A stretch of 64,000 bases of DNA from Janibacter hoylei PVAS-1 (GTDB lineage: Bacteria > Actinomycetota > Actinomycetes > Actinomycetales > Dermatophilaceae), in assembly GCF_000297495.1 (NCBI RefSeq), contig NZ_ALWX01000022.1, forward strand, positions 124,001 to 188,000. Direction: 5' to 3'. Numbering within the stretch: position 1 is the first letter of the stretch; each line of letters starts with the position of its first letter. Position numbers and translations under genes: made by a program. Shown in pieces: positions 17,379 through 26,209 of the stretch. Under the pieces are notes generated by a model. It saw only the letters and a program-made list of their open reading frames with translations. It searched no databases and had not been told where the DNA came from.

Positions 17379-19961
17379 TCACAGCCGGCGCAGGGCGGTC
17401 GCGAGCACGACGGCCTCGCCGACCCGGTCGGAGGCGTCGAGGTCGACCGTGGCCTCGATGACCCAGTCGCCGTCGCCCTCGGGGTCGGCGAGCGTCTGGC
17501 GGACCTCCCACAGCCGCACGTCCGGGGCCTCGTCCGGGTCGAGTCCCGGGGCGGGGCCGCTCGTCTCCTCGACGTGCAGGTGGTGCGGGCCCCGGGCGTC
17601 CTGATCGGTGCCGATCCGGTCGTGCTCCTCCCAGTAGTCGCCGAGGGCGACGTCCCAGTCGTCGTACCGCATGACGGGGGAGCGGTCGTCGTCGGCGAGC
17701 TCGGCCGCGGCCTGCTCGATGGCAGCGAGGGCGGTCAGGTCGTCGCGCGCGGCCCGCTCGACCCGCTGCCACAGGGCGCCGCGGACCATGGTGCGGAAGG
17801 GGCCGGTGCGCGCGGTGAGCGGGCGCGGCGGGGCGGCGGCCTCCCGCCCTTCGGCGAGCCGGGCGGCCGCGTCGGGGTCGGAGAGAGCCTCCCACTCGTC
17901 GAGCAGCGACGAGTCGGTCTGGCGGACCGTCTCGCCGAGCCACTCGACGATCTGGGCCAGCTCGGGCGAGGAGTAGCTCTCGGGCACGGTGCGGGTCAGC
18001 GTGCGGTAGGCGTCGGTGAGGTAGCGCAGGACGAGTCCTTCGCGGGGGGCGAGGGTGAAGCGGCGCACGAAGTCGGCGAAGGACATGCCCTCCTCCCACA
18101 TGAGGCGCACGACGGACTTCGGGACGAGGGCCTCCTCCGGCAGCCACGGGTGGGTCTGCCGGTAGGTCTCGAAGGCGGCGGTCAGCTCCTCGGCGAGCGG
18201 CCGCGGCCAGGTGATCTCGTCGAGCAGCCGCATCCGCTCCTCGTACTCGATGCCGTCCGCCTTCATCTCGGCGACCGCCTCGCCGCGAGCGGCGTGCTGC
18301 TGCGCCATGAGGATCGCGAAGGGCGCCTCGAGGACCGCCTCGATCGTCGAGACGACGTCGAGGGCGTGGGTCGGGGAGTCGGGGTCGAGCAGGTCGAGCG
18401 CTGCCAGCGCGAAGGGGGCGAGCGGCTGGTTGAGCGCGAAGTCCGGGGGCAGGTCGAGGGTGAGCGCCACGGTGCGGCCGGTCGGGTCCGGCGCGGGCAG
18501 CCGCTCGAGCACCCCGGAGTCGAGCAGGCTGCGCCCCAGACGGATGGCCCGTCGGGCGAGGCGAGCCCTCCCCTTCGCGTCCTCGTGGTTGTCGCGGGTG
18601 AGGCGCGAGAGGGCCGCCACCGGGTCACCCGGCCGGGCGACGACGTTGAGGATCATGGAATTGTCGACCTTCATGCGCGAGCGCAGGGTCTCGGGGGTGG
18701 CCGTCGTCAGCTTGGTGAAGGTCTCCTCGGTCCACACGACGAAGCCCTCCGGCGGCTTCTTGCGCTGGACCTTCTTGCGCTTCTTCTCGTCGTCGCCCGC
18801 CTTGAGCAGCGCACGGTGGTTGTCGATGACGTGCTCGGGGGCCTGGACGACGACGTAGCCCTCGGTGTCGTAGCCGGCGCGGCCGGCCCGGCCGGCGATC
18901 TGGAGGAACTCGCGGACCCGGAGCACGCGGTGGCGGGAGCCGTCGAACTTCGTCAGCGAGGTGAAGAGCACCGTGCGGATCGGGACGTTGATGCCGACAC
19001 CGAGGGTGTCGGTGCCGCAGATGACCTTGAGCAGGCCGGCCTGGGCGAGCTGCTCGACGAGCCGGCGGTAGCGCGGCAGCATGCCGGCGTGGTGCACGCC
19101 GACGCCGCGGCGCAGCATCGCGCCGAGGGTGCGACCGAAGCCCGCGGAGAAGCGGAAGCCGGCGAGCCGGTCGGCGATGGCCTGCTTCTCGTCCGCGTCG
19201 AGGAGCTTGAGCGTCTGCAGCAGGCGGGCGTGCTCGGCGGCATTGGCCTGCGTCTGGTGGACGACGTAGACCGGCGCGCGGCGCCACTCGATGATCTCCT
19301 CGATCGTCTCCTGGATCGGGGTGAGCGCCCACGAGAAGGTGAGCGGCACTGGGCGCTCGGCGTCCGCGACGACGACGACGTCACGGCCGGTCCGCTCGGC
19401 GAGGTCGGTCTCGATGGCCCGGGTGTCGCCGAGGGTCGCCGACATGAGGAGCATCTGCGCCTGGGGCAGCTCGAGCAGGGGGACCTGCCAGGCCCAGCCA
19501 CGCTCCGGCTCGGAGTAGTAGTGGAACTCGTCCATGACGACGAGACCGACGTCGGCCTCGTTCCCTTCGCGCAGGGCGAGGTTGGCGAGGACCTCGGCGG
19601 TGCACACGATGACGGGCGCGTCGGCGTTGACCGAGGCGTCGCCGGTGAGCATCCCGACGTTGTCGGCACCGAAGATCGCGCAGAGGTCGAAGAACTTCTC
19701 CGACACGAGCGCCTTGATCGGCGCGGTGTAGAAGGCGACCTCGTCCTTGGCCATCGCGTGGGCGATGGCGCCGGTCGCCACGAGCGACTTGCCGGAGCCG
19801 GTGGGGGTGGCGAGCACGACGTGGTCGTCGCCCAGGAGCGCGAGGAGCGCCTCCTCCTGATGGGGGTAGAGCGGGGTGCCCCGCTCCTGCGCCCACCGGG
19901 TGAACCGCTCGAAGAGGTCGTCGGGTCCCGTGCCGACGGGTACGTGCAGCGGTTCACTCAT
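17379..19961 (-). CDS. DEAD/DEAH-box helicase with DUF3516 C-terminus
   Basis: Superfamily 2 Ski2/Lhr-like helicase, 860 residues. Motif I is ATPTGSGKSL, motif Ia YTAPIKALVSEKF, motif II MDEFHYY (DEFH), motif III MSATLG, and the C-terminal RecA domain has TDTLGVGINVP and QIAGRAGRAGYD. The rest (about 440-860) matches the actinobacterial DUF3516 extension. Role is presumed RNA or DNA unwinding; the substrate is unknown. The ATG at 19961 (MSEPLHVPVGTG) was chosen over the longer reading, which would run into the divergent GNAT gene. The gene ends 24 bp from the ABC operon start on the same strand. Confidence 0.93.
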   Translation of the reverse strand: MSEPLHVPVGTGPDDLFERFTRWAQERGTPLYPHQEEALLALLGDDHVVLATPTGSGKSLVATGAIAHAMAKDEVAFYTAPIKALVSEKFFDLCAIFGADNVGMLTGDASVNADAPVIVCTAEVLANLALREGNEADVGLVVMDEFHYYSEPERGWAWQVPLLELPQAQMLLMSATLGDTRAIETDLAERTGRDVVVVADAERPVPLTFSWALTPIQETIEEIIEWRRAPVYVVHQTQANAAEHARLLQTLKLLDADEKQAIADRLAGFRFSAGFGRTLGAMLRRGVGVHHAGMLPRYRRLVEQLAQAGLLKVICGTDTLGVGINVPIRTVLFTSLTKFDGSRHRVLRVREFLQIAGRAGRAGYDTEGYVVVQAPEHVIDNHRALLKAGDDEKKRKKVQRKKPPEGFVVWTEETFTKLTTATPETLRSRMKVDNSMILNVVARPGDPVAALSRLTRDNHEDAKGRARLARRAIRLGRSLLDSGVLERLPAPDPTGRTVALTLDLPPDFALNQPLAPFALAALDLLDPDSPTHALDVVSTIEAVLEAPFAILMAQQHAARGEAVAEMKADGIEYEERMRLLDEITWPRPLAEELTAAFETYRQTHPWLPEEALVPKSVVRLMWEEGMSFADFVRRFTLAPREGLVLRYLTDAYRTLTRTVPESYSSPELAQIVEWLGETVRQTDSSLLDEWEALSDPDAAARLAEGREAAAPPRPLTARTGPFRTMVRGALWQRVERAARDDLTALAAIEQAAAELADDDRSPVMRYDDWDVALGDYWEEHDRIGTDQDARGPHHLHVEETSGPAPGLDPDEAPDVRLWEVRQTLADPEGDGDWVIEATVDLDASDRVGEAVVLATALRRL

Positions 19962-19998
19962 CTGGCCATCGTCCCAGCGCGCCGATCCGGGTGTCACC

Positions 19999-20985
19999 AT
20001 GGGTCCCGTGACTGCACCACGATCGATCACCACCGATGACCTCTCGCTGCAGCCGCCCGTCGACGACGACGCGCAGCTCGTGGCCGAGCTGATGGACGTG
20101 CCCGTCTCCGCGGAGCGACCCGCGCAGATCGTGCGGGGCTGGCGCGAGCACTGGGACGAGCACGGTTACGGAGCCTGGATCGTGCAGGACGGCGTCGGCG
20201 CTCGGGTGGGCTTCGTCGGGCTGCGTGCCCACGCCGACTTCATCCGGGTGACGATCCGCGTCGTCGAGGGCGAAGGGAGCGACACCCTCGCCGGGCGGGC
20301 GCTGCGGCTCGTCGTCGCGTACTGCCTCGAGTGGCTGCCGGACCTGCCGCTGCGGCTGCGGGTCGCCCCCGAGGACATCTCGACCCGCTTCGTCGCGGAG
20401 GCCGCGGGCATGGTGCACGTGCCCGAGCTCGACCACACCGTCGACGGCGACGCGTGGGAGGTCCTCGAGCTGCCCTACGTGCGGATCGCCGACAAGGTCC
20501 CCGCACGGGCGCGCGAGGCGATGCTGCGGATGTGGGTCGAGGTCAACGACGCCGGTGGCGCCGTGGGCTTCGCGCCCGGTGCGAGCGAAGGGGAGGTCGC
20601 CCGCGTCCTCGACGGGTACATCGCGCGCCTCGGCGACGGCGGGGTGCGGTGCGTCGCGCTGAACTCGCCGCTCGGTGACCTGCTCGGCTTCGGCTTCGTC
20701 GTCCGGCCCACCGGCGCGACGGTGGCCCACACCGCCAACCTCGAGCGGATCATGACCGACCCCGGCCGTCGGGGGACCAACCACGGCGCACTCCTCATGG
20801 CGGGGCTGCACCGCGCGGCCCGCGAGGCGGGGGTCGAGCTCGTGACGCTCGACTACCGCGGCGGGACCGGGCTCGGGGAGTTCTACACCCGCTACGGCTA
20901 CACGGAGGTCGGCCGGGTGCCCGGAGGCGTCCGGGTGGCCCCCGGCGACGACCGTGACGGCGTCATCATGGCGCGCTCGTTGTGA
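19999..20985 (+). CDS. GNAT-family N-acetyltransferase, two-domain
   Basis: A 328-residue protein of two GNAT folds. The first half contains GWREHWDEHGYGAWIVQDG and GFVGLRAHADF; the second half contains FVVRPTGATVAHTANLERIM, followed by RRGTNHGALLMAGLHRAA as the acetyl-CoA pyrophosphate-loop region and ending in FYTRYGYTEVGRVPGG. Such duplicated GNATs resemble mycothiol synthase-like or antibiotic-type acetyltransferases; the acceptor is unknown. The start may be ATG 19999 or GTG 20008; neither has a strong ribosome site. The stop overlaps the GTG of the next unknown gene (GTGA), so they are coupled. It is divergent from the helicase. Confidence 0.82.
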   Translation: MGPVTAPRSITTDDLSLQPPVDDDAQLVAELMDVPVSAERPAQIVRGWREHWDEHGYGAWIVQDGVGARVGFVGLRAHADFIRVTIRVVEGEGSDTLAGRALRLVVAYCLEWLPDLPLRLRVAPEDISTRFVAEAAGMVHVPELDHTVDGDAWEVLELPYVRIADKVPARAREAMLRMWVEVNDAGGAVGFAPGASEGEVARVLDGYIARLGDGGVRCVALNSPLGDLLGFGFVVRPTGATVAHTANLERIMTDPGRRGTNHGALLMAGLHRAAREAGVELVTLDYRGGTGLGEFYTRYGYTEVGRVPGGVRVAPGDDRDGVIMARSL

Positions 20986-21638
20986 CCCACCTCGAGCCCT
21001 TCGGGTACAAGACCGCCTGGCTGGCGGTCCTCGACCGCTCGCAGGCGCAGGTGGCCGAGGCCCTCGGCCTGACCGGCGGGCGCAACGTCTCGGGTGGCGA
21101 GGCCGCCGAGGCCTTCGACGAGGTCGGCCTGCTCCCGCCGGTGCCCGGGGTGGACGGTCGGTGGACCCTGGCGGTCAGCTCCGATCTCGCGGACATCTCG
21201 GCCACCCGGCTCGCCTCGCTGTCGGCGCTGCTCGGCACCCGTGTCCAGGCCTTCGCGAGCCACCGGGTCGTCGAGGCCCACCGGTGGCTCCTGGCGGACC
21301 GCGGGCGACTGCTGCGCCATGTCGAGGTCGTGGGCGAGAGCGGTGAGCTCGTCTGGGCCGGGGTGTCCACTCCCACCGAGACCGGTCTCGGGCTCCCCGT
21401 GCTCGAGGAGATCACCGACGAGGAGGCGCGATTCCAGGTCGTCCTCGACGTCAACGAGGAGACCGTCATGGCGGTCGCGCGCGGCTGGAGCATCGACCCG
21501 ACGACCCTCAGCGGCGAGGTCCCGGGGCACGCGCTCCTCTTCGACGACGTCGACGAGGGCCCACCCCCGCCTGCGCAGGTCGAGGCGCCCTCGCGCACCC
21601 CCTGGCTGTGGTCGAAGCTGGTGCGGCGCAGGACCTAG
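20982..21638 (+). CDS. Uncharacterised protein coupled to the GNAT gene
   Basis: I do not recognise this 218-residue protein. It starts GTG inside the stop of the GNAT gene (4-nt overlap), so the two are likely made together. Visible features: an opening EPFGYKTAWLAVLDRSQAQV and a mixed alpha/beta composition. A conserved-looking GLGLPVLEEITDEEARFQVV is followed by a C-terminal acidic and proline tract FDDVDEGPPPPAQVEAPSRT before PWLWSKLVRRR. No signal peptide, membrane segment or metal motif is evident. Codon usage resembles neighbours, which argues against recent transfer. The next gene, a uracil-type permease, has its own promoter. Confidence 0.7.
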   Translation: MTHLEPFGYKTAWLAVLDRSQAQVAEALGLTGGRNVSGGEAAEAFDEVGLLPPVPGVDGRWTLAVSSDLADISATRLASLSALLGTRVQAFASHRVVEAHRWLLADRGRLLRHVEVVGESGELVWAGVSTPTETGLGLPVLEEITDEEARFQVVLDVNEETVMAVARGWSIDPTTLSGEVPGHALLFDDVDEGPPPPAQVEAPSRTPWLWSKLVRRRT

Positions 21639-21641
21639 CAT
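21636..21641 (+). promoter_or_regulatory. -10 box of the NCS2 permease
   Basis: TAGCAT overlaps the stop of the preceding gene and ends 7 nt before the ATG at 21649: leaderless-type spacing. Confidence 0.45.
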
Positions 21642-21648
21642 TCGGGCC

Positions 21649-22971
21649 ATGACCCAGACCGATCACGACAGCGCGAGCAGACCCCCCTTCGGCCTGGGGT
21701 GGCGAGTCCACGGCGACGGCCGCGGGGTCCGGCCCGGCGAGGTCGTCCTCCCCGGCGAGCGGCTCTCGTGGCCGCGGACGATCGGTCTGGGCGCCCAGCA
21801 CGTCGTCGCGATGTTCGGCGCGACCTTCCTCGTGCCGCTCATCACCGGCCTCCCGCCGGCGACGACCCTCTTCTTCAGCGGCATCGGCACGATGCTCTTC
21901 CTGCTCATCACGGCCGGGCGGGTCCCGAGCTACCTCGGCAGCTCCTTCGCCTTCATCGCCCCGCTCGCCGCGGCGTCGAAGAGCCACGACATGCCCACCG
22001 CCCTCGGCGGCGTCGTCATGGCCGGCCTCGCCCTCGCGCTCGTCGGGGTCGTCGTGCAGCTCGCCGGCGACCGGTGGCTGCGGGCCCTCATGCCCCCGAT
22101 CGTCACCGGCGCGATCGTCGCGCTCATCGGGCTCAACCTCGCGCCGACCGCGAAGGAGAAGTTCGTCCTCTCGCCGGTGACCGCCCTCGTGACGGTCGTC
22201 GTCATCCTCCTCGTCACCGTCGCGACGCGAACCCTCTTCTCCCGCATCGCGATCCTTGTCGGTGTCGCCGCCGGCTACGTCACCGCGCTGCTGCGCGACG
22301 AGGTCGCCTTCACCAAGGTCGAGGCCGCCGACTGGGTGGGCCTGCCGACCTTCACCGCGCCGCACATCGACCTCGCGGTGGCCGGCCTCTTCGTCCCCGT
22401 CGTCCTCGTGCTCGTCGCGGAAAATGTCGGGCACATCCGCTCGGTCGCCTCGATGACGGGGGAGGACCTCGACCCCGTCGCCGGGCGGGCGCTCATCGCC
22501 GACGGGCTCGCGACGACCCTCGCGGGTGCCGGCGGTGGATCGGGCACGACGACCTACGCGGAAAACATCGGCGTCATGGCCGCGACCCGCGTGTACTCGA
22601 CCGCCGCCTACTGGGTCGCCGCGGCCGTCGCCCTGCTGCTGTCCTTCTCGCCGAAGTTCGGCGAGGCGATCGCCACCGTCCCGCAGGGTGTGCTCGGCGG
22701 GGCGGGCGTCGTCCTCTACGGGATGATCGGGCTGCTCGGCGCGAAGATCTGGGTCGAGGCCGGGGTCGACTTCGGCAACCCGATCAACCTCATGACCGCC
22801 GCCGTGGCCCTGATCATCGGCATCGCCGACTTCACGTGGAATGTCGGCGACCTGCAGTTCGCGGGCATCGCGCTCGGGACGGTCGCCGCCCTCGTCGGCT
22901 TCCACGTCATGCGAGGGGTCAACCTCCTGACCCGCGCGGTGCCGGACCCGCTCGAGCCGCTCGACGGATGA
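21649..22971 (+). CDS. uraA: NCS2-family uracil/xanthine permease
   Basis: Integral-membrane nucleobase symporter, 440 residues, 12-14 helices. The cytosolic N-terminus leads into LGAQHVVAMFGATFLVPLIT, the conserved first helix of UraA/PyrP. The substrate-site helix VAENVGHIRSVASMTGEDL and the family signature GGSGTTTYAENIGVMAATRV are present. The latter is the standard NCS2 motif, with E in YAENIG favouring uracil over xanthine. The protein therefore probably takes up uracil. The ATG at 21649 was chosen because it gives the usual length and sits 7 nt after TAGCAT; longer readings overlap the preceding gene out of frame. It is monocistronic here. Confidence 0.92.
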   Translation: MTQTDHDSASRPPFGLGWRVHGDGRGVRPGEVVLPGERLSWPRTIGLGAQHVVAMFGATFLVPLITGLPPATTLFFSGIGTMLFLLITAGRVPSYLGSSFAFIAPLAAASKSHDMPTALGGVVMAGLALALVGVVVQLAGDRWLRALMPPIVTGAIVALIGLNLAPTAKEKFVLSPVTALVTVVVILLVTVATRTLFSRIAILVGVAAGYVTALLRDEVAFTKVEAADWVGLPTFTAPHIDLAVAGLFVPVVLVLVAENVGHIRSVASMTGEDLDPVAGRALIADGLATTLAGAGGGSGTTTYAENIGVMAATRVYSTAAYWVAAAVALLLSFSPKFGEAIATVPQGVLGGAGVVLYGMIGLLGAKIWVEAGVDFGNPINLMTAAVALIIGIADFTWNVGDLQFAGIALGTVAALVGFHVMRGVNLLTRAVPDPLEPLDG

Positions 22972-23015
22972 AGATCTCCTCATCCAGCCCTCACCTGCGG
23001 GTCATGCCCCGTCCG

Positions 23016-23021
23016 TAGGGT
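23016..23021 (+). promoter_or_regulatory. -10 box of the poly-Asp/kinase/regulator operon
   Basis: TAGGGT ends 8 nt before the ATG at 23030, giving an almost leaderless transcript for the three-gene signalling operon. Confidence 0.4.
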
Positions 23022-23029
23022 CCACTGCC

Positions 23030-23461
23030 ATGGGGACAGGACGACTGATCGGCCGGGACGGCCTGCTGCTCGTGGCACTGCTGTGCGTGCCGCTGCTCGT
23101 GCTGTTCGGCTTCCGGGTCGCGGCAGCGCCCTCCGACCCGCCGCCGGTGCAGGAGCGGCCGCTGCAGCTGACGAGCGAGACCAGCGAGCCGAGCGGTACG
23201 TCGACGACGAGGTCGTCCTCGAGCTCGTCGACGACGTCGAAGAGCAGCTCGGCGACGACGTCGAAGACCTCCTCGTCGTCGAAGAGCTCGACCTCGGCCC
23301 CCCGCCGCACCACCCCGCCGGCGTCCACACCGCGCCCGACGTGGACCCCGCCTCCGCCGACGCTGACCACCCGCACCCAGGCACCGGTGCCCTCGTACGA
23401 CGATGACGACGATGACGACGATGATGACGACGACGACGATGACGACGATGACGACGACTGA
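23030..23461 (+). CDS. Membrane-anchored or secreted Ser/Thr/Pro-rich protein with a 20-Asp tail
   Basis: A 143-residue protein of no family known to me. It begins with a hydrophobic signal or anchor segment (about residues 11-30, LLLVALLCVPLLVLFGFRVA). A Ser/Thr/Lys low-complexity region (about 50-95) follows, then a Pro/Thr stretch (about 95-120), then SY and twenty consecutive Asp residues to the stop. The tail is encoded by mixed GAC/GAT codons (23399-23458), so it is not a pure triplet repeat. The stop and the ATG of the sensor kinase share one base (TGATG), so expression is coupled. A cell-surface polyanion next to a sensor kinase suggests binding of Ca2+ or another cation, but that is inference. 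Confidence 0.7.
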   Translation: MGTGRLIGRDGLLLVALLCVPLLVLFGFRVAAAPSDPPPVQERPLQLTSETSEPSGTSTTRSSSSSSTTSKSSSATTSKTSSSSKSSTSAPRRTTPPASTPRPTWTPPPPTLTTRTQAPVPSYDDDDDDDDDDDDDDDDDDDD

Positions 23462-24936
23462 TGCGCGCTGAGCGCCGCCGCCGTCCCCGGCTGGCGAGGG
23501 ACACGATCGTCGGCTGGATGCTGCTCGTGCTCTTCGTCAGCCTGCTGAGCGTCGTCATCATCGTGCGCGAGAGCCTGCACCTGTCGGTCACCGAGCGGGC
23601 CAATGCCGATGTCTCGCAGGAGATCGAGGAGTTTCGCACCTTCACCCAGGAGGGCGTCGACCCCGAGACCTCCAAGCCCTTCACCTCGGCCGAGCGCCTC
23701 CTCACCGTCTACCTCACCCGGCAGCGCCCGGGGGAGGGCGAGGTCATCGTCGGCTACGTCGGGCAGTCGGGCGTCGTCACGACCTCGCCGGGGCCACGGA
23801 CCCCCGACGTCGCGGAGTACGACCTGACCCGCGACCCGGAGCTCATCGCCGCGGCCGAGCGCTCCACCTCGGGCACGACGGACACCGCGGCCGGCGAGAT
23901 GCGCTGGGCCCGCACGGTCGTCGACGTCCCCGGCGGCGACGACGCGATGCTGCTCGTCGCCGTCTTCACCGACGAGGCCCGCGCCGAGGCGGACGGCACC
24001 GTGCGCACCCTCGGCCTCGTCTCCTTCGTCGCCCTCCTCCTGGCCGGCGTCGTCTCGTGGCTCGTCGCCGGGCGGCTGCTGCGCCCGGTGCGCCTCGTCC
24101 ACGAGGCCGCCGAGGAGATCACCGAGCAGGACCTCACCCGTCGCATCGACGTCGGCGACGACGACGTGTCCGGGCTGGCGGCGACCTTCAACCGGATGCT
24201 CGACCGGCTCGAGGAGGCCTTCCGGGCCGAGCAGCGCTTCGTCGACGACGCCGGCCACGAGCTGCGGACGCCGATCACGGTGATCCGCGGGCACCTGGAG
24301 CTCATGGACGACGACCCGCAGTCGCGTGCGGCGACGATGCGCATCGTCACCCAGGAGCTCGACCGGATGAGCCGGATCGTCACCGACCTGCTGGCGCTCG
24401 CCAAGGCCGACCGGCCCGACTTCATCCGCCCGACGGCCGATGTCGACCTGTCGGTGCTCACGGTCTCGCTCGACGCGAAGATCTCGGCCCTGGCCGAGCG
24501 GCGCTGGCAGGTCAGCCGGGTCGCCGAGGGCACCGCCCGTCTCGACGCCGAGCGGGTCACCCAGGCCGTGCTCCAGCTGGCGCAAAACGCGGTGCAGCAC
24601 ACCGTCGAGGGCGACGCGATCATCCTCGGCTCGCAGGTCGACGACGACACCGAGCTCGGGCGCGTGCTGCGGGTCTCGATCACCGACACCGGTCCGGGGG
24701 TGCCGGAGGGCGAGCGGGAGCGGATCTTCCAGCGCTTCGCCCACGGTGAGCCCCCGGACGGGCGCCGGCACAGCGGGGCCGGCCTCGGGCTGGCCATCGT
24801 GCGCGCCATCGCGGAGGGCCACGGCGGGCGCGTGGACGTCGGGGGTCACCCCGGCGAGGGAGCCGTCTTCACCCTCGTGCTCCCCGTGGACGACGAGACC
24901 GGACGCACCGGTCCGGACGAGCAGGAGGCACCATGA
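23461..24936 (+). CDS. Two-component sensor histidine kinase, HAMP type
   Basis: Membrane sensor kinase of 491 residues. There are two transmembrane segments (about 17-38 and 183-205) flanking an extracytoplasmic domain. A HAMP linker (RPVRLVHEAAEEITEQDLTR) follows, then the dimerisation/phosphoacceptor helix DDAGHELRTPITVIRGHLEL with His at about residue 266. The HATPase domain has an N box QLAQNAVQHT, G1 DTGPGVPEG and G2 HSGAGLGLAIVRAIAEGHGG. It overlaps its response regulator by four bases (ATGA) and the poly-Asp gene by one, so all three form an operon. The extracytoplasmic sensor domain could monitor the poly-Asp protein or its ligand; untested. Confidence 0.93.
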   Translation: MRAERRRRPRLARDTIVGWMLLVLFVSLLSVVIIVRESLHLSVTERANADVSQEIEEFRTFTQEGVDPETSKPFTSAERLLTVYLTRQRPGEGEVIVGYVGQSGVVTTSPGPRTPDVAEYDLTRDPELIAAAERSTSGTTDTAAGEMRWARTVVDVPGGDDAMLLVAVFTDEARAEADGTVRTLGLVSFVALLLAGVVSWLVAGRLLRPVRLVHEAAEEITEQDLTRRIDVGDDDVSGLAATFNRMLDRLEEAFRAEQRFVDDAGHELRTPITVIRGHLELMDDDPQSRAATMRIVTQELDRMSRIVTDLLALAKADRPDFIRPTADVDLSVLTVSLDAKISALAERRWQVSRVAEGTARLDAERVTQAVLQLAQNAVQHTVEGDAIILGSQVDDDTELGRVLRVSITDTGPGVPEGERERIFQRFAHGEPPDGRRHSGAGLGLAIVRAIAEGHGGRVDVGGHPGEGAVFTLVLPVDDETGRTGPDEQEAP

Positions 24937-25599
24937 GCAGCATCCTCATCGCCGAGGACCACGCGGAGATCTCGAGCTTCATCGACAAGGGGCTGCGGGC
25001 CAACGGCCACCGCACGACGATCACCGCCGACGGTCGGCAGGCCTGGGCTCTCGCGGGCACGGGCGCTTTCGACCTGCTGATCCTCGACGTCGGCCTGCCC
25101 GGGCTCGACGGCTTCGAGGTGCTGCGGCGACTGCGCGGTGACGGTGTCGACGTCCCCGTCATCATCCTCACCGCCCGTGACGGCGTCGACGACACCGTCG
25201 CCGGGCTCGAGGGCGGGGCCAACGACTACATGACCAAGCCCTTCCAGTTCGCCGAGCTGCTCGCCCGCGTGCGACTGCGACTGCGCGAAGGGGGGCGCCG
25301 CCCCCGCCGACGACTCCGCCCTGACCGTCGGTGACCTCAGCCTCGACGTCCGTCGCCGCACCGCGCGGGTGGCCGACCGCGAGGTCGAGCTGACGGCGCG
25401 GGAGTTCGCGCTGCTCGAGGCCTTCGTCGAGCACCCCGAGCAGGTGCTCTCGCGCGAGCAGCTGCTCGGCATGGTCTGGGACATGGACTTCGACCCGGGG
25501 TCCAACGTCGTCGACGTCTTCGTCCGCTCCCTGCGGTCGAAGATCGGGTCCGAGCGGATCGTCACGGTGCGCGGCGTGGGCTACCGGCTCAGGGGATGA
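24933..25599 (+). CDS. OmpR-family response regulator, interrupted by a +1 frameshift in G6
   Basis: DNA-binding partner of the preceding kinase. The receiver domain has E8/D9, the phosphoacceptor Asp52 in LLILDVGLPG, Thr in ILTARD and Lys in MTKPF. The winged-helix effector domain contains LTAREFALLEAFVEHPEQVL, SREQLLGMVWDMDF and VDVFVRSLRSKIG. The two halves are in different frames. Removing one G from the run at 25290-25295 joins RLREGG to AAPADDSALTVGDLSLDV, giving 221 residues, the usual OmpR length. The break is therefore likely a sequencing indel. Its 3' end overlaps the convergent NarL-type regulator by 11 nt. Confidence 0.9.
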
Positions 25600-26209
25600 G
25601 CCCCTCCTCGCGCGCCCGGGCCACGGCCGCGGTGCGCGAGTCGACGTCGAGCTTGGTGAAGACGTGCACGAGGTGCGTCTTGACCGTCGCCTCGGAGATG
25701 ACGAGTGTCCGGGCGATCTCGCGGTTGCTCAGGCCCCGGGCGACCGCCGCGACGATCTCCACTTCGCGGGCGGACAGCTCGGGTCGCGGGCGTGACATGC
25801 GGGCGACCACCCGCTGCGCGAGCGCAGGTGCCAGCACCGTCTCGCCCCCGGCCGCCCGGACGACGGCCTCGACGATGTCGGCCGGTGCGGCGTCCTTGAG
25901 CAGGTACCCCGAGGCGCCCGCCTCGACGGCGCGGACGATGTCGCGGTCGGTATCGTAGGTCGTCAGCACAAGGACCTCCGGGGCACCGCGACCTGACCGC
26001 AGGGCCCGCGTCAGACCCACCCCGTCCAGGCCATCGCCGAGCCGCAGGTCGGTGACGACGACGTCCGGGTCCTCTCGCGCGGCCACCTCGAGGCCGCCCT
26101 CGCCATCGGCAGCCTCACCGACGACGGTGATCCGGTCGTCCTGGCCGAGCAGGGCGACGATGCCCACGCGGGTCACCGGGTGGTCCTCGACGACGACGCG
26201 CACGCTCAC
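25589..26209 (-). CDS. NarL/LuxR-family response regulator
   Basis: A 206-residue response regulator: receiver domain with E8/D9 in VEDHPVTRVG, phosphoacceptor Asp54 in VVVTDLRLG, Thr in VLTTYD and Lys in YLLKDAAP. A C-terminal LuxR-type HTH follows (LSAREVEIVAAVARGLSNRE, then TLVISEATVKTHLVHVFTKL). The GTG start at 26209 overlaps the proper TGA of the kinase gene (GTGA). In the raw reading the kinase runs into this gene without a stop because of a C7 run at 26217-26223, producing a false 620-residue hybrid. It is the last gene of an MMPL-kinase-regulator operon. Confidence 0.9.
   Translation of the reverse strand: MSVRVVVEDHPVTRVGIVALLGQDDRITVVGEAADGEGGLEVAAREDPDVVVTDLRLGDGLDGVGLTRALRSGRGAPEVLVLTTYDTDRDIVRAVEAGASGYLLKDAAPADIVEAVVRAAGGETVLAPALAQRVVARMSRPRPELSAREVEIVAAVARGLSNREIARTLVISEATVKTHLVHVFTKLDVDSRTAAVARAREEGLIP

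Noticed and set aside
23396-23461. Tandem GAC/GAT tract as a CRISPR or microsatellite element
   Set aside because: It is the in-frame Asp tail of a coding gene with irregular third positions; there are no spacers.
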